Source: Podocnemis expansa
Lineage: Eukaryota; Chordata; Testudines; Podocnemididae
NCBI GenBank assembly: GCA_007922195.1
Contig: ML682067.1
Coordinates: 9,274,007-9,338,006, forward strand
DNA length: 64,000 nt
Direction: 5' to 3'
The notes below the pieces were generated by a model. It did not search any database and was not told where the DNA came from. It worked only from the letters and a program-made list of their open reading frames with translations. This document shows, one piece after another, positions 57,640 to 64,000 of the stretch; the stretch's first letter is position 1, and the number at the start of each line of letters is the position of its first letter. A program made the position numbers and the translations under genes.

Positions 57640-58990
57640 CTGGAGGTAGCTTAGGCATGCAAAATGTGCATCAATTTGTGGTGGATGTCTTGCACCTTTT
57701 CCAGGGTTACATGGAAGATGTCTGCTACCCTCTTTCCCAACACCTGGAACTGTCTGAAGTCATCTGCCAGAGATGGTGGTGATGGCACAACTCCATTATC
57801 AGGGGATGAGGAAGATATGGCCTTATGCCCAACCTCCTTCATCGGCTTACCCATCCTGCTTCTCCACACCTTCAACCTGGGTTCATGATGTTACAGCGAA
57901 GGGGGCATACAGGGGGCATCCTGGGTCTCACTTGATGCTCATGAGGCTGGTTGCTGATTTGCTGCCCAGGGATTCCACTATAGTTATATTGGTGGCACCA
58001 CCTGGCGCTACATCCCTGCACTCTGATGTTAGTAAGTCTTGTGTGCATCCTGGTAATAATACACAGAAGAATCATTTGGCTTGCTCTCCTATCCCTTGAT
58101 TGACATTGGCAGGGCAGGATATGGTTGAAGGAAACTGTCCCTCGAGCAGCTTCAGCTCAGTTCCAGAACTCCAGTACCAGGAATTGAAGAGTGGGGACCC
58201 TCCAAAAGTGTCATTGGACTGCTGGAAGTGTGTTGGTACCAACCATCCCAGCATCAGTGCCACTGATAGGGACCGCTCCTTGTTGACCTCCCCAGTTTTG
58301 AATGGGTTGGTGCTGTGGGCAGTACTGAAACTAAGTCACATACCCAGGAGCACCTTAGGGTGTTTGCCCCTGGACCTTGTGTACTGCATTTTGGAGTCCA
58401 TGTCTAAAGGTGCCGAGGGTTTATTAGTGGTATCAGATGCTCAAGACGAGCCTTGCACACCGGGCTGTCTTAGTGCCAAGGATACTGAGCAAGATGGAGA
58501 TCACTTTTGGTTATCTCTGGGTTTGCTAAGAGAGCTCCCAGTTCTTGTTTTTGATTTATGAGTCTTTTCAGCCTGCTGTCCTTTGAGGTGGAAGATTCCA
58601 GGGAAGATTCACACCCACCTAAGGGCTGTGGTCTCTTAGTGCCAAGGATACTGAGCAAGATGGAGACTGCTTTTGGTTATCTCTGGGTTTGCTAAGAGTG
58701 CTTCCGGTTCTTGTCTTCGATTTATGTCTTTTCTGCCTGCTGTCCTTTGAGGTGGAAGATTCCAGGGAAGATTCACACCCAGCTAAGGGCTGTGGTCGAA
58801 AGGCCACCTCCATAAAGATGATCTTCTGGCCAAGCTCTATCTTTACGGGATCTTGGTACAAGTTGCTAGCAGTGAGAAATTTGCTGTAGTGGTGGCCCTC
58901 CCCCAGACAACAAATACACTGAAAGTGCTTGTCTGTGACCAGCATCAACTTGCTACAAGTGCAATACTTTAAGCTTGCAAAGCTGGGCAT
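57640..58990 (-). pseudogene. DIRS copy 4 gag-like protein, broken
   Basis: Reading 58990 downward: MPSFASLKYCTCSKLMLVTD, then KHFQCICCLGEGHHYSKFL, a Cys/His cluster at the same place as in copies 1-3. Then FRPQPLAGCESSLESSTSKD. The region 58470-58800 is a tandem duplication (period 166) in this gag. Further pieces are at 57875-57651 (MKVWRSRMGKPMKEVGHKAI). Frame changes throughout. Confidence 0.7.
58471..58802. repeat. 166-bp tandem duplication in DIRS copy 4 gag
   Basis: tagtgccaaggatactgagc occurs at 58471 and again at 58637. The intervening text (ggttatctctgggtttgcta ... ggtggaagattccagggaag ... aagggctgtggtc) is repeated with few differences. Two units, about 332 bp. The length is not a multiple of 3, so it also shifts the frame. 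Confidence 0.9.
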
Positions 58991-59104
58991 ACCCCACGTC
59001 CAAGGAATCCATTCAACCCCATGCTCCTGTTGAGGACAATGTACAACAAAGCCTTTCTTTTTCTTTTTTAGGCATGGCCAAATAAAAAGATAAAATAAGT
59101 GAAT

Positions 59105-59460
59105 TGGAGGTTGGCAAAAGAAAAGGTTTCTTACCTATAAGCAGTGTTCTTCAAGATGTGTTGCTCACGTCCATTCCACTTTAGGTGTGCATGTGCCACA
59201 TACATGAACTGCCAGAAACCTTTCCCCCAGAGTCAGCTACGGAGCCCCCCTGTAGTAGCACCACCGAAGCATGCTATAAAAAGCTCCTGCTGCCCCTCCC
59301 CTCCCAGTTCCTTCTTGCCAAACGTCTGACACTGGGGAAGGGGGACGGGTGTGGAATGAAGATGAGCAGCATTATCTCAAAGAACACTACTTACAGGTAA
59401 GAAATGATTTCTTCTTCTTTGAGTGCTTGCTCACGTCAATTCCACTTTAGTTGAATTCCC
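59105..59460 (-). repeat. Right inverted repeat and internal complementary region of DIRS copy 5
   Basis: ctcacgtccattccacttta (59167 onward) recurs at 59430-59449 as ctcacgtcaattccacttta in the same direction. The outer end ttcttacctataagcagtgt pairs with an inverse copy at 59382-59401. This is the same joined-ends arrangement as in copy 1. Confidence 0.75.
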
Positions 59461-59479
59461 ATAGCCTCATCATAGGATG

Positions 59480-60420
59480 AGGGGTTGGATCTTAAATGTT
59501 AGCAGCATGGAGGATATCTCTGCTGAACTCGGTGTCTCCTCTGGTCTGCTCCACAAGGGCATAGTGCGATGTAAAGGTGTAGACAGAGGACCACATCACT
59601 GCCTTGCAAACATCCTGGCTAGGGATGAATGCTAAGACAGCAGCCGTAGATGCCTGAGCTCAGGTTGAGTGAGCTGTGATTTTTGGCGCCAGGACCTTGG
59701 ATAGGCTGTAGCATTCCATGATACAGTCTGTGATCTAGGAAGCAATATGCTGCGTGGACACTGGTTGGCCCTTCATCCTATCGGCCACAGCTATGAACAG
59801 CTGAGGTGATTTCTGAAAGGGTTTTGTTCTCTTTATGAAAATGGCCAGAGCCTGTCACACATCTAGCATGTGGAGTTTACGCTGTCTGAAGTATGCGGTT
59901 TCGGGCATAGGATCGGCAGGTGAATGTCCTAGTATATGGAAGCTGGAGACCACCTTGGGGAGGAAGGCTGGGTGTGGGTGTGGATGGACTTTATCTTTAA
60001 AGAACATTGTATAAGGAGGATCAGCAGTAAGGCTCTTAGCTCCGATACCCTTCTGGCTGAGGTGATATAAACACCACCTTCCATGACAAGTAAAGGAGGG
60101 CACATGAGGCTAGTGGCTCAAAAGGGAGCTCCATGAGTCTGGAGAGCACCAGATTTAGGTCCCATTGGGGACCAGAGAGTGTGCGATTGGAAAGACCCTG
60201 TCCAGACTGTTGAGGAAACTTTTTACCAGGAGGACTGGAGAAGAAAGATTTGCCCTCTTCCCTGGAATGGAAGACGGAAATGGCTTCCAGGTGAACCTTC
60301 ATGGAGGAGCTTGCCAACCTCTGATGTTTGAGGCTGAGGAGGTATTCTAGTATCAGTGGGACTGGTGCCTGAGAAGGTGTCACCCCATCCAGATTTAGAA
60401 GCAATTCCATTTGGCCTGGT
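59480..60420 (-). pseudogene. DIRS copy 5 tyrosine recombinase, broken
   Basis: The open part 60410-60036 reads VTPSQAPVPLILEYLLSLKH, SSMKVHLEAISVFHSREEG and PQWDLNLVLSRLMELPFEPL; then, in another frame (60103-59855), DPPYTMFFKDKVHPHP, SFHILGHSPADPMPE and LHMLDV. Further down the frame reads AHST, then TGA, at 59660-59662, where the family has the Arg of His-x-x-Arg, so a CGA to TGA change hits a catalytic residue. SHYAL with the Tyr nucleophile follows. At least two frame changes. Confidence 0.82.
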
Positions 60421-60953
60421 AGTTCGATCTTTTTGATGGCTTCCTACAGCTGAATAGAATATCTCTGACCTGTTGCGAGCACTGGAGTTCTGAGACATTT
60501 AACCGCTGAGATTCCACCTTGAGGTCTGGGTGTCTCAACATGCCCTTGTTTTGGGTGAGAAGGCCCAGAACACAGGGCAGGGGAATTGGCACCTCGATCA
60601 AGAGGTTGAGCAGAATGATAAACTAGTGCTCCCTGGCCCACACTGGTGCTATTAAAATCACTGCCATATTGTCTTGCTGAACCTATACTAGGACCTTGTA
60701 TGTGAGTGGAATTGGTGGGAAGGCATACAACAGTTGGTTTTGCTGAGATCAGAAATGCACCCGCAATCGAGTCCAGGCATTGTCCTTGAAATGAGAACAT
60801 TTCGCATTTCCTGTGTGCTTCTGAGTGAACAGGTCCACCCGGGGAGTGCCCCACCTCCAGAAGATGTCTTGGAGAATGTCCAATTTGATTGACCATTTGT
60901 GTGTCAGGAAGGGTCTGCTGAGAGGGCATTTTGATGGCCTGGCACATATGACG

Positions 60954-61358
60954 CTACCAGATCGATTGACTGCGTGACGCAAAACTCCCAGAGACTGAGA
61001 GCTTCCTTGCACAGGTGAGAGGAGTGAGCTGTTTATATAAAGCATTGCTGCTGTGTTGTGTGTGTACCAATGCTACCTTACCCCTCAGACAACTGTGAAA
61101 GCTCCGACAGGCAAGACGGACAGCTTGGAGTTCCCAGATGTTGATATGAGACAGCAGGTCTGATGGCCTCCAAAAGCCTTGTGTCTTCAAGTCCTTGCAC
61201 AATGACCCTGTGGTCAAACTGATAGTGGGTTGACGGGGTTGAAAAGGGACACCCATAAAAGCACAGTTTGGATTCCTCCAGCAATGGAGGGCTCCTAGTA
61301 TGTTCTCCAGAATGACTATCATTTTGTTCAGACTGTCTCTGACTGGGTGGTAAACCAC
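60954..61358 (-). pseudogene. DIRS copy 5 RNase H
   Basis: Reads LLSHINIWELQAVRLACRSF (the catalytic Glu region) and GKVALVHTQHSSNALYKQL, where the family usually has VHTDN; the third Asp appears changed to Gln. The frame then shifts near 61080-60950. The first Asp region overlaps the RT frame. Confidence 0.7.
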
Positions 61359-62114
61359 TGATAGCCAGGTTCGTAAGGGCCAAAATCTCAGTTTTGCATA
61401 TCAGATGACATTGGTACAGGCTGCAAAGTGGCTGAGTAGGCTTAATGCTACCTGTACTGTGCACATCTGATGGAGATCTAGGTCTTTTAGCATCCCTTTG
61501 ACAGATTCGAACCTGGACGATGGTAGGGATGCTTTGGCCTGTGTAGAGTCCAGGATCGCTCCTATGAAATCTATCCTTTGTGTTGGTGACAGAGTAGGTT
61601 TTTGTAGGTTTAGTTGTTTTGGATTGGATGATTTGAAGGTGATCTACCTGAGATTTGCTCCTGGCTTTCACCAGCCAGTTGTAGAGGTAAGGAAAAACTT
61701 GTATACCCTTCCACTTCACAAAGGCTGCTACAACTGAAAGACATTTGGTGAAAACCCTTGGTGCCACTGAAAGGCCAAAGGGGAGAATCATGAACTGAAA
61801 GTGGGTGCTGTCCATTGTGAATCTTAGAAATCTCCTGTGGCACAGCACTATGGCTATGTGAAATAAGCGTCTTTCATACTGAAGGTGGTGTACCAATCTC
61901 CTGGATCCAGGGAACAAATGATGGAAGCTAGGTAGACCATCTGGAACTCTGGTTTTGTTAAAAACTTGTTTAGGTACCTCAGGTCCAGAATAGGATGGAT
62001 ACCTCCTTTTCCTTTTGGTATCAAGAAGTATGGGAATAAAACCCATTCCCTTTTAGGTGAGGTGGGACCTCCTCCATTGCTCCAGCCTCTAGTAGTGAGC
62101 AAACCTCTTGACAA
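61078..62114 (-). pseudogene. DIRS copy 5 reverse transcriptase, broken
   Basis: The open part 62114-61854 reads GGIHPILDLRYLNKFLTKPE and TTFSMKDAYFT (first Asp region). From 62046 in another frame: FRFTMDSTHFQFMILPFGLS, VAPRVFTKCLSVVAAF and VFPYLYNWLVKA. The YxDD box reads YLYN (61678-61689): both Asp are lost. It then runs with frame changes into RNase H. Confidence 0.82.
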
Positions 62115-62335
62115 AGCAACTGTTTAGAGATGGATCCCTGAAAAGGGACAGGGAAGGAGGGTGGGAATGAGGTATAGAGGAAAATTGGAGGGAGTAGCCC
62201 GGTCTCTATGTGTGAAGTACCCATTGGTCTGAAGTAATGCAGCATCACCCATGAAGGAAGTGAGATAGCCAGTTGTAAAAGAGGGAGTGGGAAGGATCCA
62301 GGTTCAAGATGGGAACACTGTCCTCAGGCATACTC

Positions 62336-63340
62336 TTAAAAGTTCCTTTTCTGAAATGAGGGATGATGGGAATGCACTTGATTTGGGCCTGAAGTGTGGT
62401 GGTTGTTTTTTCTCCTACCAATCTGACCCTTCCTTCGATTATAGTCCTGTCTTCGATGGTACATCATTGGAGGGGGTTGAGGCTTAAAGTGCCTCCTCTG
62501 CAGAGCTGGGGTGTGAAGACCTAGGAATTTGAGGATTGCCATTGAATCCTTCAAGCTCTGGAGCTTGGAATCTGTCAGCAATGAGAAGTCTGGCCCTTTA
62601 AAGGTGAGATCTTGAATTGTGGTCTGTACCTCCTGCAGTAGGCCCAATGCTTTGAGCCACAACGAACATCTCATCACCACCCATGATGACACAGAACGGG
62701 TGACCGCATCCTCCCCATCCAGAGCGGATTGAAGGAGGGCTCTTGACACCACCTTGCCTTCTTCGATCATTGTGGAGAGCTTGGTCTTGGCCTCCTGGCT
62801 CAGCTTGTCTTGGAACTTCTCTACAGCAGAGCAGGAGTTCAAAGTGTATCTGCTCAGGATCACCTGCCGGTTTGTGATTCTGAGCTGTAAGCCCCCTGTC
62901 ATGTACACTTTCTTCCTAAAAAGATCCAAGTGTTTAGACTCCTTGGATTTCAGGGTCGGCCCTGCTTGGCATTACCACTCTTTCTCGCTGGCCATTGCCA
63001 CCACCAACAAGCCCAGTGTAGGGAGAGTACAAGAATGTTCAAACCCCTTCGATGGCAGAAAATACTTTCTTTTCAATCTTTTGGTTGTAGGTGGAATTGA
63101 GGCTGGGGTTTGCCATAGGGCCTTGGTGTTATTGCTGGTGGTTTTAATGAGGGGCAGTGCAACTCTTGTGGGGCCTTCAGGGACTAGGATGTCCACCATG
63201 GGATTGGCATCTTGCATGACTGCTGCTGCTTGCTGGCCCAGGTTGCAGGCTACCCCGTGGAGGAGTTCTTGATGTGATTTAGAGTCATCCGGAACTACTA
63301 CAGGGGTTGCTCCAGCTTTGTCTAGAGATGAGGAAGACAA
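62336..63340 (-). pseudogene. DIRS copy 5 gag-like protein, C-terminal part
   Basis: 62929-62336 reads MDLFRKKVYMTGGLQLRITN, RYTLNSCSAVEKFQDKLSQE, RALLQSALDGEDAVTRSVSS, RCSLWLKALGLLQEVQTTIQ and DLTFKGPDFSL. These are the family blocks also seen in copy 1 (ALQASLDTTD, SSWLQ, LPFDKENLF). 63340-62972 reads KTTSNNTKALWQTPASIPPT and KRKYFLPSKGFEHSCTLPT (compare copy 1 KYFIAPKGNEFLF). A frame change at about 62950-62972 separates them. The N-terminal Cys/His part is beyond the window. Confidence 0.78.
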
Positions 63341-64000
63341 TACATGGAGTGGAGCTGGCAGCTACTGAACCTTGGCACTAGGTGGGTTGCATGATGACAT
63401 TGTGTCTTCCATGGTGCTGGGACCCCAAGTGCCTCCTGCTGTGGAATCAAGGTGTAAGACATCGCTGAGCTCTGGAGGGGCATTTATTGAGTGAGATGGG
63501 TGAGTTCTGGAACCTGACACCAGGGAGTAAGAATGGCTTGAATGTGGGCCATTGGGATGGACCTTGCCACTGAGGCTGCCATTGAGACAAAGGGGTGAGC
63601 TCTTTCAGTCTTGAAAGGGTACAGTGCCTACTGTGTCCTGAGTCCACAGATTCCACCACTGAGACTGAGGAGGAGCAGCCACTGAGTGGAGACCAGAGGC
63701 ACAGTGCCCAACAGTGCCAGTGAGTGGTGCTGGGGTGACCATGACCTAAGCCTGTCCACTGGAGTCCTTGGGGAATGTCCCGGGCCCATATGATGTGTCA
63801 TTGTATGCTGCCAAGGGGATCTGGGTCTGGACAGCATAGGCTTGTCCTCAGACTGCACTGGAGGCTTGTTCAGTGCCATGAAATCCTAGTCTTGGCTGGG
63901 TTGGGCCAGAGGAGCGGAGTCTACGGCAAGCTCCCTAGCCATCTCATATGTCTCAAGAGTGGAGGGGAGTTGCAATTCCCATCTGGGAGACGATACCGGT
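63341..64000 (-). pseudogene. DIRS copy 5 gag, variable upstream part
   Basis: By position this is the Pro/Ser/Ala-rich middle of gag (compare copy 1, 9340-10090). Minus-strand frames 63659-63447 and 63879-63628 are open but unconserved. It continues beyond the window. Confidence 0.45.

Larger units (their letters stand above)
53595..59040 (-). mobile_element. DIRS copy 4, minus strand, left repeat missing
   Basis: Read right to left: gag-like N-terminus (58990), gag middle, RT remnants (56.5-55.5 kb), recombinase (54964-54032), internal complementary region (about 53870-53960) and right terminal repeat (53600-53790, ttactcatcctgtgcagtag). Only about 60-120 bases separate the gag start from copy 5, whereas copy 1 has about 320 bases from its left end to gag. 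The left repeat is therefore absent. Coding regions are full of stops and frame changes. It is the most decayed of the larger DIRS copies. Confidence 0.8.
59105..64000 (-). mobile_element. DIRS copy 5, minus strand, runs off the window
   Basis: The right terminal repeat plus internal complementary region is at 59105-59460 (ttcttacctataagcagtgt, with inverse gaacactacttacaggtaag at 59382-59401). Recombinase 60420-59480, then a spacer, RNase H (61358-60954), RT (62114-61360) and gag (63340-62336 and beyond). The left repeat is outside the window. Structure and order match copy 1 in inverse. Coding regions are broken in many places. Confidence 0.88.

Overview
The window is vertebrate nuclear DNA, most likely from a turtle. 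The evidence is a spliced vertebrate gene end, CR1 LINEs, two Pol III SINEs ending in a CR1-type tail (the tortoise Pol III/SINE pattern), many DIRS-type retrotransposons, a Harbinger transposon with its Myb-like partner gene, hAT miniature elements and two degraded MIR/CORE-SINE copies. The turtle assignment is inference from repeat content; the species is not determined.

Only one host gene is supported. Three exons at 656-874, 1355-1474 and 1816-1959 (+) encode the conserved C-terminus of a protein I recognise as SCAF11. They are followed by a 3' UTR with several AATAAA signals. The rest of the window is intergenic and dominated by mobile elements.

Layout: 1-541 end of a GC-rich inverted-repeat element; 656-2550 SCAF11 3' end; 2.55-8.8 kb mostly unassigned, with a dispersed repeat at 7.35-7.83 kb; 8.8-14.55 kb a structurally complete DIRS element (+) with gag, RT/RNase H, tyrosine recombinase, inverted terminal repeats and internal complementary region; 16.1-16.9 kb a second copy of the 7.35 kb repeat; 17.44-22.10 kb a Ty3/Gypsy element with two 202-bp LTRs; 22.45-23.56 kb a hAT miniature element with a perfect 8-bp target duplication; 24.5 kb another hAT remnant; 26.08-26.57 kb an inverted-repeat element containing a hairpin and an assembly gap; 26.72-32.56 kb a Harbinger element (dead transposase, open spliced Myb-like gene) carrying a nested CR1; 32.56-33.01 kb a MITE; 33.64 kb a hAT MITE; 34.55-35.90 kb a possible solo LTR; 36.7-43.8 kb two DIRS units, the second enclosing a block I cannot classify; 45.39-47.33 kb a short DIRS-like non-autonomous element; 47.74-49.05 kb CR1; 50.0-53.6 kb mostly unique, AT-rich; 53.6-64.0 kb two head-to-tail DIRS elements on the minus strand, the last running off the window.

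No mobile element looks fully autonomous. All three visible DIRS reverse transcriptases have lost at least one aspartate of the YxDD box. Two of the three tyrosine recombinases have lost a catalytic arginine by changes that fit CpG decay. The Gypsy element has two frameshifts and a stop. The most interesting contrasts are the open Myb-like gene beside the dead Harbinger transposase, the GC-AG intron in SCAF11, and the unclassified 41.5-43.5 kb block inside DIRS-type ends.
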